In this document: positions 1 to 5,898 of the stretch, one piece after another
Numbering within the stretch: position 1 is the first letter of the stretch
Layout of the letters: each line of letters opens with the position of its first letter
Origin: an uncultured Lachnospiraceae bacterium
GTDB taxonomy: Bacteria; Bacillota; Clostridia; Lachnospirales; Lachnospiraceae
NCBI GenBank assembly: GCA_910585625.1
Contig: CAJUFQ010000061.1
Location: 1 to 6,596, forward strand
Direction of reading: 5' to 3'
DNA length: 6,596 nucleotides
Position numbers and translations under genes: made by a program
Notes under the pieces: generated by a model
Seen by the model: the letters and a program-made list of their open reading frames with translations, nothing else
Database searches by the model: none
Told to the model about the DNA's origin: nothing

Positions 1-439
1 GGTATATCTGCATCCAGCAGTAATTGGTCTGCTTCATGTAGGACTGGCTCATGGTGACATAAGGGGAGGCAATGGCGGCTCCTGTAGTCGGGTGCTTCGC
101 CAGAAATCCAGTGGACGAAACAATCTCCTCGCACTGAATCCACCGGGACACGCTCATGGCGTACTGCTCCACCATCTGCACCGTGACCAGCTTTTCACAT
201 CCCCTTGCTTTCAGCCAGGCATACGTTTCGTTGTAGACTTCCTCCGCCACCAGCTCCCGCCCGCTTTTCTGCGGGGATTTCAGGAAGTCCTTCACGGGCG
301 GCACATCCACGCCCTCCAGCTCGGCCGGCTCCATCATGACTTCCGCCGGCCGGCCTTCGGCAATCTTCTCCGTGAGTGCCTTGGGCTTGCGTCCCGCCCC
401 CGGCCTTGCGCCGCCCCGCCCGCTGCCGTCTTTTGCCAC
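1..439 (-). CDS. Phage terminase small subunit, P27 family (C-terminus cut by window edge)
   Basis: This encodes the DNA-recognition subunit of the packaging motor, which selects concatemeric phage DNA and hands it to the large terminase. 146 codons are visible. The basic glycine-rich start (AKDGSGRGGARPGAGRKPK) is typical of this family, followed by a helical segment with KSGRELVAEEVYNETYAWLK (about 58-77), a VEQYAMSVSRWIQCEE stretch (90-105) and FLAKHPTTGAAIASPYV (112-128), which I recognise from P27-type small terminases of Firmicutes phages. I chose GTG at 439 because GGGGTG lies 6 bases upstream; a second in-frame GTG at 448 would add three residues but lacks a good ribosome site. The last 30-40 residues and, presumably, the large terminase gene lie off the left edge. 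It follows an HNH gene and a 210-bp structured gap. Family identity is recalled, not searched. Confidence 0.88.
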   Translation of the reverse strand, partial: MAKDGSGRGGARPGAGRKPKALTEKIAEGRPAEVMMEPAELEGVDVPPVKDFLKSPQKSGRELVAEEVYNETYAWLKARGCEKLVTVQMVEQYAMSVSRWIQCEEIVSSTGFLAKHPTTGAAIASPYVTMSQSYMKQTNYCWMQIY

Positions 440-470
440 TGTTTTCACCCCGTTTCTTTGATTTTCTTTG

Positions 471-502
471 AAAAAATGCTGCGGAAATCAAACGCCGCAG
501 CA
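471..502 (-). terminator. Intrinsic terminator hairpin between HNH and terS
   Basis: On the minus strand an uninterrupted 8-bp stem (TGCTGCGG, 502-495, with CCGCAGCA, 484-477) closes a 10-base loop and is followed by A and then six T (476-471). This is a textbook intrinsic terminator for leftward transcription. It ends only about 30 bases before the terS start, leaving little room for a separate promoter after it, so it may be conditional (see the overlapping alternative pairing at 482-561). Confidence 0.7.
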
Positions 503-561
503 CCTTGAAAGCCTTTATTTTACGGAAATCTCCGAGGGGTTAATCCCCCGTTTGATTTCCG
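482..561. repeat. Inverted repeats competing with the terminator (attenuator-like or cos-related)
   Basis: A 13-bp perfect inverted repeat is present: CGGAAATCAAACG at 482-494 and CGTTTGATTTCCG at 549-561. A third element, CGGAAATC at 523-530, is an 8-bp inverted partner of 554-561 and encloses an inner GGGG/CCCC hairpin (536-539 with 545-548). In a leftward RNA the first segment (561-549) could pair with 530-523 or with 494-482. The second pairing consumes the loop and three stem bases of the terminator at 471-502. The repeats are seen directly; the switching role is inference. Protein-binding sites for terminase at a cos site are the alternative. Confidence 0.55.
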
Positions 562-658
562 GTTTTTATGCGTGTGACCCCACGCCCGTTCCCCGGCACA
601 CAGGCTGTAGAGATTGATAGGGCCCTGGCGGGTCCACAGGGAACCCGCACACAATGAC

Positions 659-1018
659 CTAACGCTTATTCCACCTGTCGCCGCGCTCCGCATGAATCCT
701 TGCATGGCAGGGCTGGCACAGCGACACGAGGTTCTCCTCGTCATGCGTCCCGCCCTCTGCCAATGGCAGCTTATGGTGTACTTCCTCCACCGGCCGCAGC
801 AGTCCTTTCTTCTGGCACTCCTCACAGAACGGATGCTTGGCTGCATAGCGGTCACGGATACGCTTCCATGCCCTCCCATACCTACGGCGTACAGCCGGGT
901 CGCGGTCGTACTTCTCGTAGCGGCGGTTCTCCTGCTTCCCATGCTCCTCACAGAACCTCCCTTCCGTCAGCTTCGGGCATCCGGGGAAGGAACACGGCCT
1001 CTTCGGTTTCCTTGGCAT
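659..1018 (-). CDS. HNH endonuclease of the phage packaging region
   Basis: This 119-aa protein is a zinc-binding HNH nuclease. HNH proteins next to terminase are known in several phages (for example HK97 gp74) to assist cos cleavage and packaging. Visible motifs: an N-terminal Cys/His cluster (C9, C14, C23, H26) resembling a zinc knuckle; C65-x2-C68; the catalytic VHHKLPL (H81, H82); EENLVSLC with N96; and CQPCHARIH (C101, C104, H109). The two CxxC pairs would hold the structural zinc of the ββα-metal fold. The start is ATG at 1018, with AAGGAGG 8 bases upstream; an in-frame GTG at 1027 overlaps that ribosome site and is less likely. It sits between the sigma-like gene and terS, with a promoter candidate and leader hairpin upstream and a terminator downstream. 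All key residues are present, so it looks active. Confidence 0.93.
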   Translation of the reverse strand: MPRKPKRPCSFPGCPKLTEGRFCEEHGKQENRRYEKYDRDPAVRRRYGRAWKRIRDRYAAKHPFCEECQKKGLLRPVEEVHHKLPLAEGGTHDEENLVSLCQPCHARIHAERGDRWNKR

Positions 1019-1040
1019 CTGCCTCACCTCCTTATAGGCA

Positions 1041-1079
1041 TAAAGAAAGCCCCCGCAGGATTCTTTTGCTCCTGCGAAG
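1041..1079 (-). terminator. Terminator-like hairpin in the leader of the HNH gene
   Basis: On the minus strand CTTCGCAGGA (1079-1070) pairs with TCCTGCGGGG (1060-1051), including two G-T wobbles, around a 9-base loop, and is followed by GCTTTCTTTA. A seven-base core is perfect. It can act as a terminator after the sigma-like gene. Because a promoter candidate lies just upstream (1107-1135), it could instead attenuate transcription into HNH. The T-run is interrupted by C, so termination strength is uncertain. Confidence 0.5.
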
Positions 1080-1086
1080 TCCCTCT

Positions 1087-1134
1087 TGACATTTTCTCAT
1101 GCTATCAGCATACCACGTCCAAAACCAAATGTCA
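1087..1134. repeat. Nested inverted repeats framing the HNH promoter candidate
   Basis: TGACATTT at 1087-1094 is an exact inverted copy of AAATGTCA at 1127-1134, with 32 bases between. Inside lies a smaller perfect inverted repeat, ATGCT-ATC-AGCAT (1099-1111), overlapping the -10 element. The outer arms fall on the -35 element and just past the predicted start site. This resembles an operator pair for a dimeric regulator; no regulator can be assigned from the sequence. Confidence 0.45.
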
Positions 1135-1135
1135 T
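1107..1135 (-). promoter_or_regulatory. Candidate promoter for the HNH/packaging genes
   Basis: Reading the minus strand, ATGACA (1135-1130; five of six matches to TTGACA) is separated by exactly 17 bases from TATGCT (1112-1107; four of six matches to TATAAT), which is preceded by TGG as in an extended -10 element. Transcription would begin near 1100, in the gap between the sigma-like gene and HNH. The sigma-like regulator encoded next door is an obvious candidate activator, but that link is inference. Confidence 0.5.
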
Positions 1136-1154
1136 GCCCGCAAAGTGGACACTT

Positions 1155-1604
1155 TTATTTCCCGTACAGCATGACGGACAATTTTGACAGCGCCCGGTTC
1201 TTCCTGCGGTATGCCGAATTCCTCTCAATCTGGAAACGCTCGCAGACGGCGTTGACTGCCGGTCCGTTCCCGCCCATGTAGAAACATTCCAGAACGTAAC
1301 GGTCATCTTCTGTAAGCTGCTCCCATGCCGGCCCAAACCATGCCATGAATTCCACCGCCTCCCGGTACCGCTCTTTCAGCACATCGATCTCCTCAATGCC
1401 CTTGACTATCCTGTCCTCCGCCGCATGGGGATTGTGCGTGTGTGGCATACCGTCAGGCCGCGGGCTGCTGATGCCTCCCATCTTCTGGTATGCCGCCTTG
1501 ATCTCATCGTCCGTGTGGCTGATGATGAATTCCATCCTCCCGTAATCCCTCAGTGCATTGGCGGTCGCGCCCCTTTTGTCTAAATACTGCCATATGATTC
1601 CCAT
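1155..1604 (-). CDS. Sigma-70 region 4-like phage transcription regulator
   Basis: This 149-aa protein ends in a helix-turn-helix resembling sigma-70 region 4, LTEDDRYVLECFYMGG (98-112) followed by VNAVCERFQIERNSAYRRKN (117-136), with the basic recognition-helix pattern AYRRKNRALSKL. Such ArpU/sigma-like proteins commonly sit at the end of the replication genes in Firmicutes phages and turn on late (packaging and structural) transcription; this is family knowledge. Residues 61-90 look helical and charged. No region 2 is visible, so it is unlikely to be a complete sigma factor. ATG at 1604 is supported by AGGAGG 8 bases upstream. The upstream gap carries four tandem 10-bp repeats, and a strong promoter candidate lies just downstream. 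The exact family name (ArpU, DUF1492-like or other) cannot be settled by eye. Confidence 0.75.
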   Translation of the reverse strand: MGIIWQYLDKRGATANALRDYGRMEFIISHTDDEIKAAYQKMGGISSPRPDGMPHTHNPHAAEDRIVKGIEEIDVLKERYREAVEFMAWFGPAWEQLTEDDRYVLECFYMGGNGPAVNAVCERFQIERNSAYRRKNRALSKLSVMLYGK

Positions 1605-1640
1605 AGCTGATGCCTCCTGTTAAATATTTTTATTTCTCCC

Positions 1641-1680
1641 GGATTGGCATGGATTGTCATTGATTTTCATGGATTGGCTT
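1641..1680. repeat. Four tandem 10-bp repeats between helicase and sigma-like genes
   Basis: Four consecutive decamers stand exactly head to tail: GGATTGGCAT (1641-1650), GGATTGTCAT (1651-1660), TGATTTTCAT (1661-1670) and GGATTGGCTT (1671-1680). The consensus is GGATTGGCAT, and the last unit overlaps the helicase stop codon. Near one helical turn of spacing would put every unit on the same DNA face. On the minus strand the repeats create successive ATG codons; one opens a 16-codon frame (1670-1620) ending just before the ribosome site of the sigma-like gene, though without its own ribosome site. The function is unknown. Confidence 0.7.
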
Positions 1681-3050
1681 ATAAATCTAAATCTGCCTTC
1701 ACCGCATCGATCAGTGCGGCCTGCGTGGTGTCCTTTTCGGAAAGAGCTTTCATGATCCGCTCGTCTATGGTGCCTTTCGTGATGATGTGCTGCACCACCA
1801 CGGTTTCTGATTGCTGCCCCTGCCGCCACAGCCTCGCCACCGTCTGCTGGTATAATTCCAGTGACCAGGTAAGGCCGAACCACACCAGCGTGTTCCCTCC
1901 GCCCTGGAGGTTGAGGCCGTGTCCTGCGGATGCCGGGTGGATCAGCGCCACCGGGATTTCCCCGGCGTTCCATTTCCGGATGCTGCCGTCCGTATCCAGC
2001 CTGGAACATGGTATTTTCAGCTTGTGGAGCCGTTCCGTGATGCGTTCCAGGTCATGCCGGAACCAGTAAGCCACAAGCACCGGCTTTCCGTTCGCCGCCT
2101 CGATGATGTCCTCCAGTGCGTCCAGCTTCCGCTCATGGATGGCGACCGTCTCCCCGGCATCCGTGTAGATTGCGCCGTTCGCCATCTGCGACAGCTTCCC
2201 GGAAAGGGATGCGGCATTGGCGGCTGTGATCTCACCGTCCGGAAGCTGAAGGACGAGGTCTTTCTTCAAATCCGCATAATGCGAATCCTCCTTCTCGGAG
2301 AGATACACGGTGTATCTGGAATTTATCAGCTCCGGCATCTGCAGGTGGTCGTCAGACTTCATGGAAATGGTGATGTCGGAGATTTTGCCGTATATCTGCT
2401 TCTCCGCCCCAGGCAGCGGCTTGTAGGAAAATACCACCTGCCCGTTCTGCTTATCCGGCCGGAAGTAAGAAGTGCGGTACTGCCCGATGAACCTGCCAAG
2501 CCGCTCCCCCATGTCCAGCAGCCGGAACTCCGCCCATAAATCCATGAGGCCGTTGCTGCTCGGCGTCCCTGTCAGCCCCACGATGCGCTTTACCTTCGGC
2601 CGGACTTTCATCAGCGCCCTGAACCGCTTCGTCTGGTGGTTTTTGAAGGATGATAACTCATCAATCACCACCATGTCGAAGTCAAACGGTATTCCGCTTT
2701 CAGAAATCAGCCACTGCACGTTCTCCCGGTTGATGACGTAAATGTCCGCCTGTTTCTGGAGTGCCGACAGCCTTTCACTTTCCGTCCCGACCGCCACGCT
2801 GTATTTCAGTCCCTTCAGATGATCCCATTTTTCAATTTCCGCAGGCCATGTATGCCTTGACACCCTTAATGGGCCAATAACGATAATCTTATGGACTTCA
2901 AAGCTATCAAACAAAAGGTCGTTGAGTGCGGTCAGCGTTATCCCTGTCTTGCCCTCAGCCCAAGCCCATATCCAACAGGACAGCCGCTATCGGATGGCTT
3001 TTGATATATTCGATTGCGAAACTCTGATAGCTGTGTGGTACGAACTTCAT
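1679..3050 (-). pseudogene. SNF2-type DEAD/DEAH helicase, frameshifted in Walker A
   Basis: Phage SNF2-like (superfamily 2) helicase of the replication module. The start is ATG at 3050, overlapping the VRR-NUC stop by four bases (ATGA). The first 31 codons read normally to ...VLLDMGLG, then meet TGA at 2957-2955. Deleting seven bases there (2951-2957, GCCCTCA on the plus strand) restores DMGLGKTGITLTALND and an uninterrupted 454-aa protein, a usual length for this family. In the restored protein: motif I 27-33, motif II DELS at 128-131, motif III LTGTPSSN at 156-163, SAGHGLNLQ 372-380, and motif VI QTVARLWRQGQ 400-410. The remaining open frame after the lesion has only a TTG start at 2914 with no ribosome site, and would lack Walker A. 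Everything downstream is well preserved, suggesting recent inactivation or a sequence error. Confidence 0.85.
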
Positions 3051-3334
3051 AAGGCATCACCCCCAATCTCTGATATTATTTTTTCAATCTGCCCCTCGTC
3101 ATCCAGTACATATACCCTGAACCCAAGTCCCCGCAGCAGCCTGTGGCGTGCCGCCTGGAGCGGCCTCGGTTTCTGCCCCGGCGCTTTCAGTTCCACGAAT
3201 GCCATCCTGCCATGCGGCAGGAGCAGCAGTCTGTCCGGCATCCCGGCAAAGCCAGGAGACGTAAACTTGGGGCAGATGCCGCCGCTTTTCCTGGATTCCT
3301 GCACCAGCTTCTGTTCAATCTGTTTTTCCCGCAT
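3047..3334 (-). CDS. VRR-NUC domain nuclease
   Basis: This 95-aa stand-alone VRR-NUC protein belongs to the PD-(D/E)XK nuclease superfamily; phage members are thought to act on branched or recombining DNA. Visible motifs: E7 in the first helix (REKQIEQKLV), GMPDR (31-35) with catalytic D34, and FVELKAPG (47-53) supplying E48 and K50, followed by Q60 in PLQAARHRLL. The C-terminal strand FRVYVLDD closes the fold. I start at ATG 3334, which has AAAGGAA six bases upstream; the frame is open for another 37 codons upstream, but that part reads through low-complexity AT-rich DNA and is unlikely to be translated. It overlaps the helicase by four bases, implying translational coupling, a pairing common in phage replication modules. 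It looks intact. Confidence 0.9.
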   Translation of the reverse strand: MREKQIEQKLVQESRKSGGICPKFTSPGFAGMPDRLLLLPHGRMAFVELKAPGQKPRPLQAARHRLLRGLGFRVYVLDDEGQIEKIISEIGGDAL

Positions 3335-3382
3335 TCCGTATTCCTTTCTGGACAAAAGGATGGACAACAGCCCGATTTTTTC

Positions 3383-3413
3383 TATACGCGCGTATATACA
3401 CATATACACACGC
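3383..3413. repeat. 31-bp alternating purine/pyrimidine tract with 14-bp palindrome
   Basis: Every base from 3383 to 3413 alternates pyrimidine and purine without a break. The left part is a perfect 14-bp palindrome, TATACGCGCGTATA (3383-3396), with a CGCGCG core. Such tracts can adopt Z-DNA or cruciform form under negative supercoiling (general DNA knowledge). It lies about 50 bp upstream of the VRR-NUC start. The role is unknown. Confidence 0.6.
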
Positions 3414-3418
3414 CCATT

Positions 3419-3445
3419 TCTATATTTTCTTTTATTTTTTCTCAA
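3419..3445 (-). promoter_or_regulatory. Weak promoter candidate ahead of VRR-NUC
   Basis: On the minus strand TTGAGA (3445-3440) and TATAGA (3424-3419) each resemble the consensus boxes, but the spacer is only 15 bases. AT-rich DNA gives such matches easily. If real, it would start the VRR-NUC-helicase-sigma transcript independently of VapE. Confidence 0.25.
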
Positions 3446-3564
3446 TAGGTTTTGTCTTGTCCTCTTGTCCCAATGTTGTTATTTTCCTTGATATACCGCC
3501 GCCCCTTTACAGGACGGGCGGCAGGACACTTATTCGGACGGCTGCCGCCTGTGCCATGGTGTGT

Positions 3565-5898
3565 TCAGGACAGCTTCCGCTTGTACCCCCGCTGCCGTCC
3601 ATAGAGCGGGTACGTTGTCCGCTCCGCTTTCTCCCACCCCTCGATCTTGCGCATGATGGCGGCAATGGCGTAGGAATCCGCAGGCTTCATGGAGGAGCCG
3701 TCCCTGCCGAAGCACTCGCACCATATCTCCATGTTGCAGGCATACATACGCTGTACCGTGCCGTCTTTCCTGCTGACGCCGAAGTCGGAATCACTGAGGT
3801 AGCTCCGCCGTTCGAACAGGGACATCTCCGCCCACTTCTCCGGGAGCAGGGTGTCCAGGTACTCCCGCACCAGCCCCTCGCGCTCATCCGTTTCCAGGGC
3901 GTCCGCCTGTTCCGCCACGGCGATCTCAGCATCCTGGCCTTCCAGGTAGAGCTTCTCCCCTTTCTGGTACAGCACGAGCGTTTCCGCCCATATCTGCGCC
4001 ACATCCTCTTTCGTGAGCTGCCACGGCTTCTTCCTGGAGCTGCCGGACACGCGCACCGGCCAGAAGCGGCGGTTGCCCGTGATGTCGCGCAGGAAGCCCG
4101 TCTCCGCATTCGTGGTGCCTACAATGACGCACTGCCTCGGATGGCTCTCCACATTGACGCCATAGGACGCGCGGTACTTGTCGTCCACACGGCTGATAAA
4201 GGACTTCACAGTCTCGATGTCCGCCTTCCTCATGCCCGCCAGCTCGCCCAGCTCCAGTATCCAGTACCCCTGCAGCTTCTCCGGGCCGGATTTGTCCTTC
4301 ATGTCCGTAAGCGTCAGGCTGTCGGAGAACCATTCCCCGGCGAGCTTCGCATAAAAGGTGGACTTCCCGATGCCCTGCGGGCCATTCAGGATCGGGACGC
4401 TGTCAAACTTCGTCCCTGGACGGTATACCCTTGCGATGGCCGCCGCCATCGACTTTCGGCTGACCGCCCTTGTGTAGCTGTTATCCGCGGCGCCGAAATA
4501 ATCAACCAGCAGGGTGTCCACGCGGGGGATGCCGTCCCATTCCGGCAGTCCCTCCAGATAATCCCGGATGGGATGGTATGCCCGCTCCGCCGCCACCGCC
4601 ACCACGGCGTCCTTCGTCTTGGTCGGGGAATAGATGCCGTAGTTCCTGGAGAGGTACACCTTGAGCGCCGCCGCATCAGAATCACTCCAGCCGCCCTTGA
4701 TCTGCTCCCATGGCAGTCCCTCCCTTGCGTCGATCCCGTCCCGGTGGCAGTTAAAGGCAATGCCCTTCAGTTCCTCATCGTTCTGGATGATCAGGACAAT
4801 GTTATCCAGCGTGTCTTTTATGCCGCCTTTCCGGTCAAGCTCCAGGCTTTTCCTCCAGTCCTCCCCGTCTGCGAATTCCTCTCCGGCCTGCCTGCGCCGC
4901 TCCTCCAGGGCCTCTACCTTCACGCTGTCAATCGTCAGCGCAAAATCGCACATTGCCTTGAAGGATGCTTTGTCATCAAGTTCACCGAATTTGTGGATGC
5001 GTACAAGGTCAAAGGCATTGCAGAGTTTCAGATAGGCAGGGTCTTTTGCATGGTGGCTGTAGGCGAATTTCCCGCCCTCCTTGATTTCCACGCCCGCCAT
5101 GCTGCTGGACTCGGTCAGGTGGTAGCGGTCTTCCTTGTCCGTAGGCTCATATACATCCTGCAGGAAAGCGTCCATGGCAAGGCTTATAGGGAAGAACACC
5201 CTGTTGAACAATCCCACCACGCCCTCTTTTTCAAGCGGGTCCTGCACCTTCTGTATGCTGATGGAATTTGCCCGGCTCTCCCTTGAGGATGTGGGCAGCC
5301 TTGTCGGGTCCCGCCATTCCGGATGCGCCGACAGGACGTCATCCGGGTCAAGCCATGCACCGCCCACCTCTTTATAGACGAACTCACCGTTGGAAGGCGT
5401 ACTCGGCCAGTACATGAGCTGGTTAGGCTGGTAGGAGCATTCGTCAAAATAATCTATGCCAAGCCCCTGCGCAAGATACCTCGCCACCGCCACATATTCT
5501 TCTGGGGACACGTCCCTTGCCAGCGGGAACACAAGGCGTACCCTCGGTTCTTCCGCCGTATGGCTGTGGGTGCTGTAAAGCACGGAGGCATACGGCACGG
5601 CCTTTTCATAACCCGCCAGGAACTCCGGGTCGATGCGGTCGCCGTCCAGCGCCACCATGGAACGGGACTCCACCGTGTCGATCTTCCGCCTGCCGCCCTT
5701 TAACACTCCTGCAACAAAGCCGCCATGGTCTTTTGCCGCATCCTTTTTCGATTTCGGGAAACGGGCATATTCCTCCGCTGATTCCGGTGTGCGGATTGTC
5801 GTTTTCAGGCGTTCTTTCAATTCCCCAAACCGTATGGTCTTGTTCGACCACTGCTTTGCGCTGCGGCTGTTCCCATATGCAATACTCAACTCACGCAT
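3565..5898 (-). CDS. VapE-family protein: AEP-like primase plus SF3-type helicase
   Basis: This 777-aa replication protein is expected to prime and unwind phage DNA at the origin. The N-terminal part resembles the archaeo-eukaryotic primase fold: MVALDGD (81-87) gives the DxD pair D85/D87, YSTHSH (108-113) the sxH motif, and IDYFDE (148-153) further acidic residues, followed by QLMYWPS. A linker rich in charged residues (about 195-400) leads to a VapE/D5-like ATPase: RDYLEGLPEWDG (445-456), Walker A GPQGIGKST (506-514), Walker B WILELGEL (546-553), and TGNRRFWPV (607-615) carrying arginine-finger candidates R610/R611. Primase activity is inferred from motif spacing; the VapE assignment is firm. 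The start ATG 5898 has AGGAGG seven bases upstream and overlaps the preceding gene by eight bases, so the pair is probably translationally coupled. Length and motifs look complete. Confidence 0.92.
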   Translation of the reverse strand: MRELSIAYGNSRSAKQWSNKTIRFGELKERLKTTIRTPESAEEYARFPKSKKDAAKDHGGFVAGVLKGGRRKIDTVESRSMVALDGDRIDPEFLAGYEKAVPYASVLYSTHSHTAEEPRVRLVFPLARDVSPEEYVAVARYLAQGLGIDYFDECSYQPNQLMYWPSTPSNGEFVYKEVGGAWLDPDDVLSAHPEWRDPTRLPTSSRESRANSISIQKVQDPLEKEGVVGLFNRVFFPISLAMDAFLQDVYEPTDKEDRYHLTESSSMAGVEIKEGGKFAYSHHAKDPAYLKLCNAFDLVRIHKFGELDDKASFKAMCDFALTIDSVKVEALEERRRQAGEEFADGEDWRKSLELDRKGGIKDTLDNIVLIIQNDEELKGIAFNCHRDGIDAREGLPWEQIKGGWSDSDAAALKVYLSRNYGIYSPTKTKDAVVAVAAERAYHPIRDYLEGLPEWDGIPRVDTLLVDYFGAADNSYTRAVSRKSMAAAIARVYRPGTKFDSVPILNGPQGIGKSTFYAKLAGEWFSDSLTLTDMKDKSGPEKLQGYWILELGELAGMRKADIETVKSFISRVDDKYRASYGVNVESHPRQCVIVGTTNAETGFLRDITGNRRFWPVRVSGSSRKKPWQLTKEDVAQIWAETLVLYQKGEKLYLEGQDAEIAVAEQADALETDEREGLVREYLDTLLPEKWAEMSLFERRSYLSDSDFGVSRKDGTVQRMYACNMEIWCECFGRDGSSMKPADSYAIAAIMRKIEGWEKAERTTYPLYGRQRGYKRKLS

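Larger units (their letters stand above)
440..658. other. HNH-terS intergenic region, candidate cos/regulatory region
   Basis: No convincing gene lies in this stretch. It is GC-rich and G-skewed on the minus strand between 565 and 655, with a further hairpin at 628-648 (GCGGGT with ACCCGC), and holds the terminator and inverted repeats listed separately. In many cohesive-end phages that carry an HNH gene beside terminase, the cos site lies close to the small terminase gene; that is family knowledge. No cos sequence is recognisable by eye, so the cos role is inference from position. Confidence 0.35.
3335..3564. other. Intergenic region between VapE and VRR-NUC genes
   Basis: This 230-bp stretch holds no convincing gene. 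From right to left it contains two mutually exclusive GC hairpins (GGCGGCAG 3517-3524 with CTGCCGCC 3542-3549; GCCGCCC 3498-3504 with GGGCGGC 3516-3522), paired TTGTCC motifs (3457-3462, 3465-3470), an AT-rich stretch (about 3415-3445), an alternating purine/pyrimidine tract (3383-3413) and two GGACAA motifs (3350-3355, 3362-3367). Neither hairpin has a U-tail, so I do not call a terminator. It is the largest gap in the replication module and probably carries regulation. Confidence 0.55.

Noticed and set aside
195..503. 102-codon minus-strand frame starting at 503
   Set aside because: It overlaps terS in another frame, begins in the terminator stem, and encodes only Arg/Gly/Ala-rich sequence; terS has clear family motifs.
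520..951. 143-codon minus-strand frame across the HNH gene
   Set aside because: Out of frame with the HNH motifs, Arg/Ser-rich and without a ribosome site.
1919..2539. 206-codon plus-strand frame inside the helicase
   Set aside because: Antisense to a well-preserved helicase reading frame; no recognisable protein features.
2955..2957. TGA in the helicase as a recoded sense codon
   Set aside because: Reading TGA as an amino acid keeps the wrong frame and soon meets adjacent TGA and TAG codons, so code change cannot rescue the gene.
3335..3445. N-terminal extension of the VRR-NUC protein upstream of 3334
   Set aside because: The extension is translated from AT-rich and alternating DNA, while ATG 3334 has a good ribosome site and begins exactly where the domain begins.
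3457..5286. 609-codon open frame on the plus strand
   Set aside because: It lies antisense to the VapE gene, whose motifs are unmistakable. The plus-strand translation is rich in Leu, Arg, Pro and His with no domain, as expected for a shadow of a GC-rich gene.
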